From Nocardioides sp. Root190 (GTDB lineage: Bacteria > Actinomycetota > Actinomycetes > Propionibacteriales > Nocardioidaceae), in assembly GCF_001428565.1 (NCBI RefSeq), contig NZ_LMIA01000009.1, positions 24,130 through 88,129 of the forward strand: DNA of 64,000 nt. The letters run 5' to 3'. Below are positions 29,049 through 38,237 of this stretch, in pieces. Each line of letters opens with the position of its first letter. The first letter of the stretch is position 1. Under the pieces are notes generated by a model. That model made no database searches, had not been told where the DNA came from, and saw only the letters and a list, made by a program, of their open reading frames with translations. Both the position numbers and the translations under genes were made by a program.

Positions 29049-29839
29049 TGTCCACGAAGCCCCGTCGTACCAGCGTCCTGCTGGCTCTCGGCGCCCTGCT
29101 CCTGCTCGTGATCGGTCTCGGCGCGACCGCGTCGGCCATCCCGGGCGGCGGCGCCAGCCCGAACACGCCCGGCACCTCCTCGTCGATCCCGACTCCGTCG
29201 GTGCCGGTCGGCGGGACCATCCGGTTCCAGGTCGGTGGCTTCCCGGCAGGGGAGACCCTCTTCATCAAGATCGACGACGAGAAGTTCTGCGCCTCGCCGC
29301 CGTTCGGTGCGTGCGTCTACCACCAGCAGAAGATCGGGGCCAACGGGTCGGTCAGCGGTTCCTTCACCCTGCCGGCGGGCCTGGCGCCCGGACCGCACCA
29401 CCTCCGGTTCCTGGCCTCCGAGCAGACCGATGCCGGGCTCAAGGGCTTCACCCGCAAGAGCCCCGGATTCACCGTGACCGCGGCCAGCATGGGCTCGGGC
29501 TCGACGGGCTCGGGGTCGACCGGATCGGGCTCGGGCTCCTCGAGTGGCGGCCAGGTCGGCGCCGGCACCACCACCGGTGCCACCGGCGCGGTCACGCCGG
29601 GAGCACAGGACACGACCACCGGCACCCTGGCGGCCGGGCCGCGCGAGGCCCCGGCCCAGGGCGCTGAGGGGGCCGCCCCCGCCGCGGAGCCGCAGGCGAC
29701 GCTGGTGGCCGCGCCGAGCGCCGCACCGGTCGAGAGCGCGGACATGACGTCGGTGCCGTGGATCGGGCTCTACGTCCTGATCGGCTGCCTGCTCGTGTCG
29801 AGCATGACCACCACGGTCGTGGTCCTCAGGCGCCGCTGA
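29048..29839 (+). CDS. Small exported membrane-anchored surface protein
   Basis: 263 residues. Signal peptide 1-30, then one beta-rich domain (VPVGGTIRFQVGGFPAGETL) with two cysteines (EKFCASPPFGACVYH), a low-complexity Gly/Ser/Thr and Ala/Pro linker (about 145-230), and a C-terminal helix followed by LRRR. The layout resembles the preceding gene on a smaller scale. ATG at 29048 overlaps the previous stop. It is the last gene of the iron-box operon. Family not recognised; a cell-surface role in iron capture is inferred from context only. Confidence 0.68.
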   Translation: MSTKPRRTSVLLALGALLLLVIGLGATASAIPGGGASPNTPGTSSSIPTPSVPVGGTIRFQVGGFPAGETLFIKIDDEKFCASPPFGACVYHQQKIGANGSVSGSFTLPAGLAPGPHHLRFLASEQTDAGLKGFTRKSPGFTVTAASMGSGSTGSGSTGSGSGSSSGGQVGAGTTTGATGAVTPGAQDTTTGTLAAGPREAPAQGAEGAAPAAEPQATLVAAPSAAPVESADMTSVPWIGLYVLIGCLLVSSMTTTVVVLRRR

Positions 29840-29851
29840 GCGAGCATCGAC

Positions 29852-29857
29852 TAGGGT
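29852..29857 (+). promoter_or_regulatory. Candidate -10 of the FHA-ABC gene
   Basis: TAGGGT is 8 nt before the GTG at 29866, with no ribosome site, so the transcript is probably leaderless and independent of the iron-regulated operon. Confidence 0.4.
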
Positions 29858-29865
29858 TTCGCGTC

Positions 29866-32316
29866 GTGGACCGACTCCAGGTGCAGTGGTCAGGAACGAC
29901 CCGGACGTTCGAAGGTCCTCGCGTCGTCGTGGGACGTGAGCTCGACTGTGACGTCCCCGTCGCCGATGCCCGTGCGTCGCGGCACCACGCCTTCCTCCAG
30001 GTCGAGGACGGCATGTGGGTGGTCGTGGATGCCAGCAGCAACGGGACCTTCGTCGCCGGGCAGCGGATCACCCGCCTCCCGCTGACCGGAGCGCCTGTCA
30101 GCCTCCACCTCGGTGGCCCGACCGGCGAGGCCGTCGTCGTGACGGTGCTCGCCGCCCAGGGTCCCGGCGGGGGAGTGCCGGCAGCGCCCCCGCGCCCGCA
30201 GGCAGCGCCCCACTCGTCCCGGCCGGTCCCGGCCCCCCAGCCGCCTCAGCCCCAGGCGCCCCTCGGCGGCGAGTTCTGGAAGAACCTGCCGCCGCCGCAG
30301 CTGCCCGCCAGCGGCGCACCGGCCGACGCCTGGCGTCCGGTCGGGGTGCTGCCGCCGGGCCAGTTGCCGCACGGCCACTCGGTGGTGCTCCCGCAGCAGG
30401 TGCAGTCCGGCCGCTCGCTCGGCATCGGTCGCGACCACGACAACGACATCGTGCTCGACGACGCACTGGTCAGCCGTCGGCACGCGCGCCTCGACCCACC
30501 CACGGCGACCAGCCTCGCCGTCCTCCACGACCTCGGCTCCTTCAACGGCACCTTCGTCAACGGCCACCGGGTGCAGGGCGCTGTCCAGCTGCCGGTGGGC
30601 TCCGAGATCATCTTCGGCAACCAGACCTTCCGCTGGGACGGCCACCAGCTCGTCGCCTCCTCCACCGCCCACGAGTTCACGTTGTACGCCGACGGCCTCA
30701 CCCAGGTGGTCGGTGGCGGCAAGCGTCTGATCGAGAACATCTCCTTCAAGCTCGAGCCGCGCAGCCTGACGGCCGTCATCGGGCCCTCGGGCGCAGGCAA
30801 GTCGACCCTGCTCGGCGCGCTCACCGGGCTCAAGCCGGCCAGCCACGGCCGCGTGATCTGGCAGGGCCACGACCTCTACCAGCACTACGACCAGCTGCGC
30901 TTCCAGATCGGTCTCGTCCCGCAGCAGGACATCCTGCACCCGCAGCTGAAGGTCAAGCAGGGGCTGCGTTTCGCCGCCCAGCTGCGTCTGCCCCCGGACA
31001 CCACGGCGCAGGAGTGGGACGCCCGCGTCAACCACGTCGCCAACCAGCTCCAGCTCACCGAGCGCATGGAGAACCGGATCGGCACCCAGCTCTCCGGCGG
31101 CCAGCGCAAGCGTGTCTCGATCGCGACCGAGCTGCTCACCGCACCGCCGCTGCTGTTCCTCGACGAGCCGACGTCCGGCCTCGACCCCGGCCTCGACCTC
31201 GAGGTCATGCGCCAGCTGCGAAGCCTCGCCGACGACGGCCGGGTGGTGATGGTGGTGACCCACTCGGTCCTCGCTCTCGACGTCTGCGACAACGTGCTCG
31301 TGCTGGCCCCGGGCGGCAAGATCGCCTACTTCGGCCCTCCGGACAACGTGCTGGCGCACTTCGGCAAGACCAACTACCCCGAGGTCTTCGACCTGCTGGA
31401 CGACGCCGACCTGTGGCAGCGCATCCCGGCGCCCCAGCACGCGTCCTCGACCGGGCAGCTGCCGCAGCAGTCCTACGGCGCCGCGGTGCCGGCGCCCCCG
31501 CGCCAGTCGGTCTCGCGCCAGCTGTCCACGCTGGTGAAGCGCAACCTCGCGGTCGTCCTGGCCGACCGACTCCTGCTCGGCATGCTCGTCCTGCTGCCCC
31601 TGATCCTGGGCGGGCTGAGCCGGGTCGTGCCCGGCAGCGCCGGCATCTCGGTCGCCGAGGCGGCCGGCCGGGTCGGGGAGGCGCAGCAACGTGTGACGGT
31701 CCTCATCGTGGCCGCCTGCCTGATGGGCACGGCCCTGGCGATCCGTGAGCTCGTCGGCGAGAGACCGATCTTCCAGCGTGAGTACGCCGTCGGCCTCTCG
31801 CCCGGCGTCTACTTCACGAGCAAGGTGCTGGTCCTCGGCAGCGCCGCCTTCGTGCAGGGCCTGGTCGTCACCTTCCTCGCGACGGTCGGACTGCCCGGTG
31901 CGGACGGCCAGCTCGGCACGTTCCGCGTCGCCATCGCCATCGCCCTGTTGTCCTTCACCATGGTCGTGATCGGGCTCGCGCTCTCGGCCCTCGTCACGAG
32001 CAGCGAGCAGACGATGCCCGCCCTGGTCGGCCTGGTGATGCTGCAGCTGGTGCTCTCGGGCGCGCTGTTCGAGATCGCCGGCCGGGTCGGTCTGGAGCAG
32101 ATCGCCTGGCTCTCCCCGTCACGCTGGGGCTATGCCGCCTCGGCCTCGGCGATCCAGCTCGCCGACGGCTTCGCCGACACCGACAAGGCGGACTGGATCG
32201 CCGAGAGCGGTGGCGCGCACTACGTCATGGACCTGATGGCGCTCGGCCTGCTCGGTGTGCTCGCCTTCGGACTCGGGCTCCTGCTCGTGCGACGCAGCGC
32301 GACCTCCGACAGCTGA
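29866..32316 (+). CDS. ABC exporter with two FHA domains (Rv1747-like)
   Basis: 816 residues. FHA domain 1 (about 10-75; VGRELDCDVPVADARASRHH, SSNGTFV), Pro/Ala-rich linker, FHA domain 2 (about 180-250; GIGRDHDNDIVLDDALVSRR, SFNGTFVNGHR), ABCG-type ATPase with Walker A GPSGAGKST at 306-314, signature LSGGQRKRVS and Walker B LLFLDEPTSGLD, then six membrane helices. Mycobacterial Rv1747 has the same order and is tuned by Ser/Thr kinase phosphorylation sensed through its FHA domains. Substrate unknown. It ends 13 nt from a convergent gene. Confidence 0.9.
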   Translation: MDRLQVQWSGTTRTFEGPRVVVGRELDCDVPVADARASRHHAFLQVEDGMWVVVDASSNGTFVAGQRITRLPLTGAPVSLHLGGPTGEAVVVTVLAAQGPGGGVPAAPPRPQAAPHSSRPVPAPQPPQPQAPLGGEFWKNLPPPQLPASGAPADAWRPVGVLPPGQLPHGHSVVLPQQVQSGRSLGIGRDHDNDIVLDDALVSRRHARLDPPTATSLAVLHDLGSFNGTFVNGHRVQGAVQLPVGSEIIFGNQTFRWDGHQLVASSTAHEFTLYADGLTQVVGGGKRLIENISFKLEPRSLTAVIGPSGAGKSTLLGALTGLKPASHGRVIWQGHDLYQHYDQLRFQIGLVPQQDILHPQLKVKQGLRFAAQLRLPPDTTAQEWDARVNHVANQLQLTERMENRIGTQLSGGQRKRVSIATELLTAPPLLFLDEPTSGLDPGLDLEVMRQLRSLADDGRVVMVVTHSVLALDVCDNVLVLAPGGKIAYFGPPDNVLAHFGKTNYPEVFDLLDDADLWQRIPAPQHASSTGQLPQQSYGAAVPAPPRQSVSRQLSTLVKRNLAVVLADRLLLGMLVLLPLILGGLSRVVPGSAGISVAEAAGRVGEAQQRVTVLIVAACLMGTALAIRELVGERPIFQREYAVGLSPGVYFTSKVLVLGSAAFVQGLVVTFLATVGLPGADGQLGTFRVAIAIALLSFTMVVIGLALSALVTSSEQTMPALVGLVMLQLVLSGALFEIAGRVGLEQIAWLSPSRWGYAASASAIQLADGFADTDKADWIAESGGAHYVMDLMALGLLGVLAFGLGLLLVRRSATSDS

Positions 32317-32329
32317 GGCGCGTCCCTGG

Positions 32330-33544
32330 TCACTCCTCGAGACGCCAGGCCTGCCGCATCGAGAGCTGGCCACCGCTCTGCATGAGCGCCCGGCGGTAGA
32401 TCCGTTCGGCCACGAGGACCAGGGCTGCGGCAAGGGCGAGGAGCAGGCCCAGTGCGACCACGGCCTCCCACCACTGGGCCTCGCCGTTGATCAGTCGCAC
32501 CGGCATCGCCACCGCTGACAGGGGCGGGACGAACGATCCGATCGTCTCGGCCCGTCCCTCGAGGAAGGCCGAGCCGAGGAAGACGGCGAGCAGCAGCATC
32601 GTCACCGGGGTGGCGGTGGACTGGAGGTCCTCGTTGCGGCTGGCGAGCGCGCCGGCCACGGCCCACAGGCAGGCCAGGGCGAGGAAGCCGACCAGGAAGA
32701 AGGCCAGGAACCACACCAGGTCACCGGTGAGGCCGGGGATGAACGAGCCGTAGTCGGTCAGGCTCAGCCCGAGCATCCCGACGGCGACGTACACCGTCAG
32801 CTGCCCGACCGCCAGTGCGGTGTTGCCGATGACCTTGCCGGCCAGCAGCTGTCGCAGGGGTACGGCGGCCGCGATCATCTCCACGATCCGGGACTGCTTC
32901 TCCTCGGTGACGCTCTGGGCCAACGTCATGCCGAAGATGATCGAGGCGAGGTAGAACATGAAGGCGAGGGCGAACCCGAGGAAGTCGCGCAGCTCGGAGA
33001 GCTGTTCGTCGCCGTCGAGCTGACGCACCGCGAGTTCGGTGCCTGCGGTCAGCTCATCGACACTCGTCCCCGCCGCGTCGGCATTCCTGGCCAGCACCTC
33101 GGCCTGCACCGTCGTCTCCACCACCGAGCGCAACGCGTCCGGAGCGGACTCGCGGGTGACCAGGGTCCAGATGCCCTCGGCGTCCTGGGTGACCCACGCG
33201 TCGGCCGACTCGTCGTCGACGGCGGCGCGGGCTGCGGCGTCGTCGTCCTCGGTGAGGGCGGTGATCTCGACGTCCTCGTCGATCCCGGGCGCGTCCTCCA
33301 CGAGCCGCTCGACCAGCGCGGCGGCCTGGGGACTGCTGGTGACGACGTCGTACGAGCTCGTCCTGCTGTCCAGCCACGCCTGGAGACCGATCAGGCCGAC
33401 CAGGATCGCCAGGGTCATCAGGGAGCCGATGATGAAGGAGCGGTCGCGGAGCTTCACGCCGATCTCGCGACCGGCGACCACCGCCCAGATCGGGCTGGTC
33501 CTCTCAGGCTTCTGGGTCTGCTGGTTCGTCGTCTCGCCACTCAT
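32330..33544 (-). CDS. ABC-2 type exporter permease (NatB-like)
   Basis: 404 residues from the ATG at 33544, which overlaps the ATPase stop by 4 nt. A first membrane helix (FIIGSLMTLAILVGLIGL) is followed by a large acidic extracytoplasmic domain (about 45-165) and five more helices; VTEEKQSRIVEMIAAAVPLR is the family motif. It works with the adjoining ATPase as an exporter, probably of a membrane-active compound or sodium. The upstream two-component system may control it. Confidence 0.85.
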   Translation of the reverse strand: MSGETTNQQTQKPERTSPIWAVVAGREIGVKLRDRSFIIGSLMTLAILVGLIGLQAWLDSRTSSYDVVTSSPQAAALVERLVEDAPGIDEDVEITALTEDDDAAARAAVDDESADAWVTQDAEGIWTLVTRESAPDALRSVVETTVQAEVLARNADAAGTSVDELTAGTELAVRQLDGDEQLSELRDFLGFALAFMFYLASIIFGMTLAQSVTEEKQSRIVEMIAAAVPLRQLLAGKVIGNTALAVGQLTVYVAVGMLGLSLTDYGSFIPGLTGDLVWFLAFFLVGFLALACLWAVAGALASRNEDLQSTATPVTMLLLAVFLGSAFLEGRAETIGSFVPPLSAVAMPVRLINGEAQWWEAVVALGLLLALAAALVLVAERIYRRALMQSGGQLSMRQAWRLEE

Positions 33545-34422
33545 GCCGTCACCTCGCGGTAGATCTCGCTGAGCCGGGGGACGACCCGGCTGAAGTCGTG
33601 GACCGGTCCGCGTGCAGCGGCCTGTCCGAGGAGCTGTTGCTCGGCACCGTCGCTCAGCACGTCGAGCACGGCTTCGGGACCGGACACGTCGACCACCTGG
33701 AGCCCGGACAGCTCGCGCACCCAGCCGGCGTCGGCTCCCAGCCGGATGCGGTAGCGCAGCGGGGCGCCGGCCCGCAGCTCGTCGGCGGTGCCCTCGGCGA
33801 CCACCCGGCCGCGGGCCATCACGACCAGCCGGTCGCAGAGCTGGTCCACCAGGTCCAGCTGGTGGGAGGAGAAGACCACCGGGACGCCGCTCGCGGCACG
33901 CTCGCGGAGCAGGTCGGTCATCGCATCGATCGCGAGGGGGTCGAGACCGGAGAAGGGCTCGTCGAGGATGAGCATGTCGGGTCGGGGGACCAGCGCCGCC
34001 ACGATCTGGACCCGCTGCTGGTTGCCCAGGGAGAGCTTCTGCAGGGGCTCCTTGGTCCGCTCGCCCAGGCCGAAGCGTTCGAGCAGCTCGATGATCTCCC
34101 CACGTGCGGCGGCGGGCTGGAGGCCGCGCAGCCGGGCGAGGTAGACGAGCTGTTCGAGGATCGGCTGCTTCGGGTAGAGGCCGCGCTCCTCGGGCATGTA
34201 CCCGAAACGGCGCCGGTCGGCGGCGTCGACGGGACGCCCCTGCCACCGGACCTCTCCGGCGTGGTGGGCCAGGACCCCCATCGCCATCCTCATGGTGGTC
34301 GTCTTGCCTGCGCCGTTGCCGCCGACGAAGCCGGTGAGTCCGCCGGCGGGCACGGTGAAGGAGACGTCGTCGACGGCGACGAGGTCGCCGAAGCGTCGGG
34401 TCAGTCCTCTGATCTCGAGCAT
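33541..34422 (-). CDS. ABC exporter ATPase (NatA-like)
   Basis: 293 residues. Walker A GGNGAGKTT, Q-loop MPEERGLYPKQP, variant signature LSLGNQQRVQ (NatA-type), Walker B LILDEPFSGLDP and H-loop SSHQLDLV, with a C-terminal DUF4162-like extension. It lies 35 nt downstream of the response regulator gene on the same strand, so all four genes may be one transcription unit. Confidence 0.9.
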   Translation of the reverse strand: MLEIRGLTRRFGDLVAVDDVSFTVPAGGLTGFVGGNGAGKTTTMRMAMGVLAHHAGEVRWQGRPVDAADRRRFGYMPEERGLYPKQPILEQLVYLARLRGLQPAAARGEIIELLERFGLGERTKEPLQKLSLGNQQRVQIVAALVPRPDMLILDEPFSGLDPLAIDAMTDLLRERAASGVPVVFSSHQLDLVDQLCDRLVVMARGRVVAEGTADELRAGAPLRYRIRLGADAGWVRELSGLQVVDVSGPEAVLDVLSDGAEQQLLGQAAARGPVHDFSRVVPRLSEIYREVTA

Positions 34423-34457
34423 GGCCCCACGCTAGGGGCCACGACGGGTCGCGCGGA

Positions 34458-35159
34458 TCAGCCGGAGGGCGGAACCCGGCCGGTCCCGTCCTCCTCCGCA
34501 GGGAGGAGGTGGTGCTGGTGGACCCAGACCACTGCGCGGACCCGGTCGCGCAGGTGCAGCTTGGCCAGGCACCCGGACACGTAGGTCTTCACGGTGGCTT
34601 CGCCGAGCACGAGCCGCTCGGCGATCTCGGCGTTGCTCAGTCCCTGCCCGAGCAGGAGCAGCACCTCGCGCTCACGGTCGGTCAGCCGTGCCAGCTCGGG
34701 GGGAGGGAGCCGCGCCGGGTCGTCGGCGGGCGCGGCCGTGGTCATCCGCTCGATCACCCGCAGGGTCACCTCGGGGGCGAGCAGGGCGTGGCCCGAGGCG
34801 GCGGCGCGGACGGCGGCCACCAGGGCGTCGGGATCGGAGTTCTTGAGCAGGAACCCGGTGGCGCCGGCGTCCAGGGCGTCGAAGAGGTAGTCGTCGCGGT
34901 CGAACGTGGTCAGCATGACGACCGGTCCCAGCCCCTCGGCGACCAGCTGGCGGGTGGCCTCGATCCCGTCGGTGCCGGGCATCTGCACGTCCATCAGCAC
35001 GACGTCCGGCCGCAGGGCGCGGGCCCGGGCGACGGCAGCTGCGCCGTCGGCCGCCTCACCGACGACCTCCATGTCGTCCTCGACGGACAGGATGAGCCGG
35101 AAGCCCGAGCGCACCAGCTGCTGGTCGTCGACCAGCAGCACCCGCACCGGCGTGCTCAC
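34458..35159 (-). CDS. NarL/LuxR-type response regulator
   Basis: 233 residues. Receiver domain with the DD pair at 11-12 and phospho-acceptor Asp57 (VVLMDVQMPG); Lys in FLLKNSDP; C-terminal LuxR helix-turn-helix (LTDREREVLLLLGQGLSNAE). GTG start overlapping the kinase stop (GTGA). It is the partner of the kinase just upstream and probably regulates the exporter genes downstream. Confidence 0.93.
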   Translation of the reverse strand: MSTPVRVLLVDDQQLVRSGFRLILSVEDDMEVVGEAADGAAAVARARALRPDVVLMDVQMPGTDGIEATRQLVAEGLGPVVMLTTFDRDDYLFDALDAGATGFLLKNSDPDALVAAVRAAASGHALLAPEVTLRVIERMTTAAPADDPARLPPPELARLTDREREVLLLLGQGLSNAEIAERLVLGEATVKTYVSGCLAKLHLRDRVRAVVWVHQHHLLPAEEDGTGRVPPSG

Positions 35160-36496
35160 GTCTCCTCCAGCGGGAAGCGCACGCGGACCCGGTACCCGCC
35201 GACCGCCCGCGGTCCGACATCGACGGTGGCCCCGCGAGCCGTGGCGCGTTCGCGTACGCCGAGCAGGCCGAGCCCGCTCCCGGACGTGCCCTGGCGGGGT
35301 CGACCGTCGTCGGTCACCTCGATCTCGGCATAGGGAGGGGTGGCGACCCGGTCGACGCGCAGCGCGAGGTGCGCGGTGCCGGCGGTCGAGTGGCGACGGA
35401 CGTTGGTGAGCGCCTCCTGGGCGATCCGGTACAACGAGGTTCCCAGCGGCCCGGGGAGCGAGTCGGCGGCGCCGACCGGGTTCTCGACCAGGTCGTAGCC
35501 GACCTGCAGGCCCGGACCAGCGGCATGCTCGGCCAGGGAGGGCAGCTGGTCCACGGCGGGCTCGGGCGCCCGGTCGGCGGGACCGTCCGCCGGCCCGCTC
35601 GGTGCCCGCAGCGTGCCGACGAGGCGCCGCATCTCGGTCACGGCGTCGCGGGAGGAGTGCTCGACCTGCGACAGCGCACTCGCGACGGCGGCGTCGTCGC
35701 GACCCAGCACCCGGCGGCCGGCGGCGGCCTGGATGCCGATCACCGACACGTGGTGCGCGACCACGTCGTGCAGCTCCCGTGCGATCCGGATCCGCTCGTC
35801 GAGGACGGCCCGCTCCCGCAGCTCGGTGGCCTGGCGGGCGATCGTCTCCGCCTGCTCGGCCAGCCGGCCGCGCTGACGCGCGCTGCGCCAGGCCACCTGT
35901 CCGCCGATGACGGCGCCTCCGAAGTACAGCGCGTTGACCAGCGCCGTGGTCAGGACCGCAGCGACGACCGGGCCGACCAGTCCGACCTGCTCGTCGGCCT
36001 CCAGCCCGAGGTCGTCCATGAGGTTCTCGTAGGCATTGCTGAGCGAGAGCTGCCAGGCGATCCACACCGCCATGCCGAAGAGCACCACGCTGACCACCAC
36101 GAGCATCTGCCGGCGGCTCCGTGCCCAGGCGGCGCCGGAGAAGAACGCAGCGAAGTAGACGATCTGCAAGGGGATCGCGCCCATCAGGCCGGGCAGCAGC
36201 ACCCCCGTCAGGAACATGTGGATCCCCGCGAGGACCAGCACGGTGAGCGGCCAGCGCCGGCGGAAGACCAGCAGCAGACAGCCGCTGGCGATCACTGCCC
36301 AGTGCACCCACCAGTGACCGGGGGTGTGCTCGAACGCGTTCATCGAGCGGAGCAGCTCGACCATCGTCACGCTCGAGGCGAAGGTGACCAGCCCGACCAC
36401 GACGTCCACGGGCCCCAGCCCCGTCGGCCGGGCCCAGTCGTCCTCGACCGCGAAGAAGGCGAGGACCCGCTCGCGGAGCAGGCGGCGCGCGTTCAC
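35156..36496 (-). CDS. Sensor histidine kinase, HisKA_3/DesK-like family
   Basis: 446 residues. Four to six membrane helices (about 30-200), a short coiled coil, dimerisation and phosphotransfer box ELHDVVAHHVS with His243, then an HATPase_c domain (GSGLGLLGVRERATARGA). Little extracytoplasmic sequence is visible, so it may sense the membrane itself or a membrane-bound ligand. GTG start with TAGTGT 6 nt upstream, a leaderless arrangement that faces the plus-strand oxidoreductase gene. Confidence 0.9.
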   Translation of the reverse strand: MNARRLLRERVLAFFAVEDDWARPTGLGPVDVVVGLVTFASSVTMVELLRSMNAFEHTPGHWWVHWAVIASGCLLLVFRRRWPLTVLVLAGIHMFLTGVLLPGLMGAIPLQIVYFAAFFSGAAWARSRRQMLVVVSVVLFGMAVWIAWQLSLSNAYENLMDDLGLEADEQVGLVGPVVAAVLTTALVNALYFGGAVIGGQVAWRSARQRGRLAEQAETIARQATELRERAVLDERIRIARELHDVVAHHVSVIGIQAAAGRRVLGRDDAAVASALSQVEHSSRDAVTEMRRLVGTLRAPSGPADGPADRAPEPAVDQLPSLAEHAAGPGLQVGYDLVENPVGAADSLPGPLGTSLYRIAQEALTNVRRHSTAGTAHLALRVDRVATPPYAEIEVTDDGRPRQGTSGSGLGLLGVRERATARGATVDVGPRAVGGYRVRVRFPLEET

Positions 36497-36555
36497 CCAG
36501 TCACACTAGTCACGGTGCGGGAATGCCCCCGTCGCCCCGCGCCTTGGACCCAGTG

Positions 36556-37614
36556 ATGACTTCCGCCGATCTGCCCCGCCTCTCCGTCCTGGACCTCGTC
36601 CCCGTCCGCAGCGACCAGACGAGCGGGGACGCCATCGCCGCGTCCCTGGACCTCGCGCGCAGCGCCGACCGGCTCGGCTACGAGCGCTTCTGGGTGGCCG
36701 AGCACCACAACATGCCGGCCGTCGCCGCGACCAACCCGCCGGTCCTGATCGGCCTGCTCGCCTCGGTGACCGAGCGGATCCGGCTCGGATCCGGGGGCGT
36801 CATGCTCCCCAACCACGCGCCGCTGGTCGTCGCCGAGCAGTTCGCGCTCCTCGAGGCCGCCTTCCCCGGACGGATCGACCTGGGCATCGGCCGCGCCCCC
36901 GGCAGCGACCCGGTGACCAGCTGGGCACTGCGCCACGGCGCCGGGGGAGTGGACGACGACGCAGTCACCCGTTTCCCGGAGTACGTCGACAACGTGCTCG
37001 CGATGATGGAGCCGGCCGGCGTCGGCCTGGCCGTGCGCGGTGGCCAGCACCTCCTCAAGGCCACCCCGGTCGCGCGCTCGGTGCCGCAGATCTGGCTGCT
37101 GGGCTCCTCGGACTACTCCGCCCGGCTCGCTGCGGCCAAGGGCATGCCCTACGTCTTCGCCCACCACTTCTCCGGCACCGGGACCGCGGAGGCGCTCGCG
37201 CTCTACCGCTCGACCTTCCAGCCCTCACCCGAGCTGGACCAGCCGCGCACCTTCCTCACTGTCAACGCCTCGGTCGCCGAGAGCGAGGAGCAGGCCGCCC
37301 GGCTCGCGCTCCCGCAGCTCCTCCAGATGCTGGCGCTGCGCACCGGGGCACCGCTCGTCGCCCAGCGCACCGTCGAGGACGCCGAGACCATCGTCGACGC
37401 CGGACTGCCCGAGGGCCACGAGTCGCTGATCGAGGCCATGCGGACCCGCTGGGTGATCGGGAACGCCGCGGGTGCGCGCGCCCGGATCGCGGAGCTCGCC
37501 ACGACGTACGGCGTCGACGAGGTCATGGTCAACCCGGTCGGCGGCGCCCTCGTCGGCACCGCTGCGGCCACCTCGCCTGCCCGTGAGCAGACCCTGGAGC
37601 TCCTCGCAGGCTGA
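36556..37614 (+). CDS. Luciferase-like (LLM-class) flavin-dependent oxidoreductase
   Basis: 352 residues from the ATG at 36556; an ATG at 36523 would add 11 residues. Bacterial-luciferase-like TIM barrel: RFWVAEHHNMPAVAATNPP, RIRLGSGGVMLPNHAPLVVA, IDLGIGRAPGSDP and PQIWLLGSSDYSARLAA. This set belongs to the MsnO8/YhbW-type branch using FMN. Substrate unknown. It is the last gene before infA and has no visible link to the iron genes. The start is uncertain because neither ATG has a good ribosome site. Confidence 0.85.
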   Translation: MTSADLPRLSVLDLVPVRSDQTSGDAIAASLDLARSADRLGYERFWVAEHHNMPAVAATNPPVLIGLLASVTERIRLGSGGVMLPNHAPLVVAEQFALLEAAFPGRIDLGIGRAPGSDPVTSWALRHGAGGVDDDAVTRFPEYVDNVLAMMEPAGVGLAVRGGQHLLKATPVARSVPQIWLLGSSDYSARLAAAKGMPYVFAHHFSGTGTAEALALYRSTFQPSPELDQPRTFLTVNASVAESEEQAARLALPQLLQMLALRTGAPLVAQRTVEDAETIVDAGLPEGHESLIEAMRTRWVIGNAAGARARIAELATTYGVDEVMVNPVGGALVGTAAATSPAREQTLELLAG

Positions 37615-37642
37615 CCGGAGGCGAAGGGCAGCCGCTCGTCGA

Positions 37643-37673
37643 TTGGGACTTCGCCGACGGGTCCACATAGACT
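37643..37673 (+). promoter_or_regulatory. Candidate promoter of the infA-alpha operon
   Basis: TTGGGA (37643-37648) and TAGACT (37668-37673) are 19 nt apart and about 134 nt upstream of infA. An own promoter is expected because the siderophore block separates infA from map. Confidence 0.45.
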
Positions 37674-37806
37674 GGCGTGTCGGTCCAACGTGGATTTCGT
37701 GTGTGGTGCACGAGTTCGCGAGGTCCACCGCGTCCCCGCCCTCATCGGCAGGCCCCGGAGGTTCCCGGACCACCGGTAGACAACATCCCCTACAAGATTG
37801 TGAGAC

Positions 37807-38028
37807 ATGGCAAAGAAGGAAGGCGTCATCGAGATGGAGGGCTCCGTCGTGGAGGCCCTTCCGAACGCCATGTTCCGCGTGGAGCTGAGCAACGGCCACA
37901 AGGTCCTCGCTCACATCAGCGGCAAGATGCGTCAGCACTACATCCGGATCCTCCCCGAGGACCGCGTGGTGGTGGAGCTCTCCCCGTACGACCTCTCCCG
38001 TGGGCGGATCGTCTACCGCTACAAGTGA
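37807..38028 (+). CDS. infA: Translation initiation factor IF-1
   Basis: 73 residues, standard length. S1/OB-fold sequence [20 protein letters not shown] and [21 protein letters not shown]-1 occupies the 30S A site during initiation. It is the first gene of the resumed alpha-operon block and is followed by rpmJ after 43 nt. Confidence 0.99.
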   Translation: MAKKEGVIEMEGSVVEALPNAMFRVELSNGHKVLAHISGKMRQHYIRILPEDRVVVELSPYDLSRGRIVYRYK

Positions 38029-38071
38029 GCCACCGGCTCACTGCTGTCGCCACTAGCTAGAAAGGGCTGAC

Positions 38072-38185
38072 ATGAAGGTCAACCCGAGCGTGAAGAAGAT
38101 CTGTGACAAGTGCAAGGTGATCCGTCGCCACGGCCGCGTCATGGTGATCTGCGAGAACCCGCGCCACAAGCAGCGCCAGGGCTGA
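38072..38185 (+). CDS. rpmJ: 50S ribosomal protein L36
   Basis: 37 residues: [19 protein letters not shown] and the rest, the full family length. Cys11, Cys14, Cys27 and His32 are the zinc ligands of the C+ form. AAAGGG lies upstream of the ATG. It sits between infA and rpsM as in most bacteria. Confidence 0.98.
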   Translation: MKVNPSVKKICDKCKVIRRHGRVMVICENPRHKQRQG

Positions 38186-38237
38186 AGCCCTGTCGTTCGA
38201 CCACAACTGAACATCAACCCATCAACGTGATCGCTTA

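Noticed and set aside
32597..33544. Single fused ATPase-permease from the 638-codon open frame
   Set aside because: The upstream part of that frame is a shifted reading of the ATPase gene; the ATG at 33544 overlapping its stop is the natural start.
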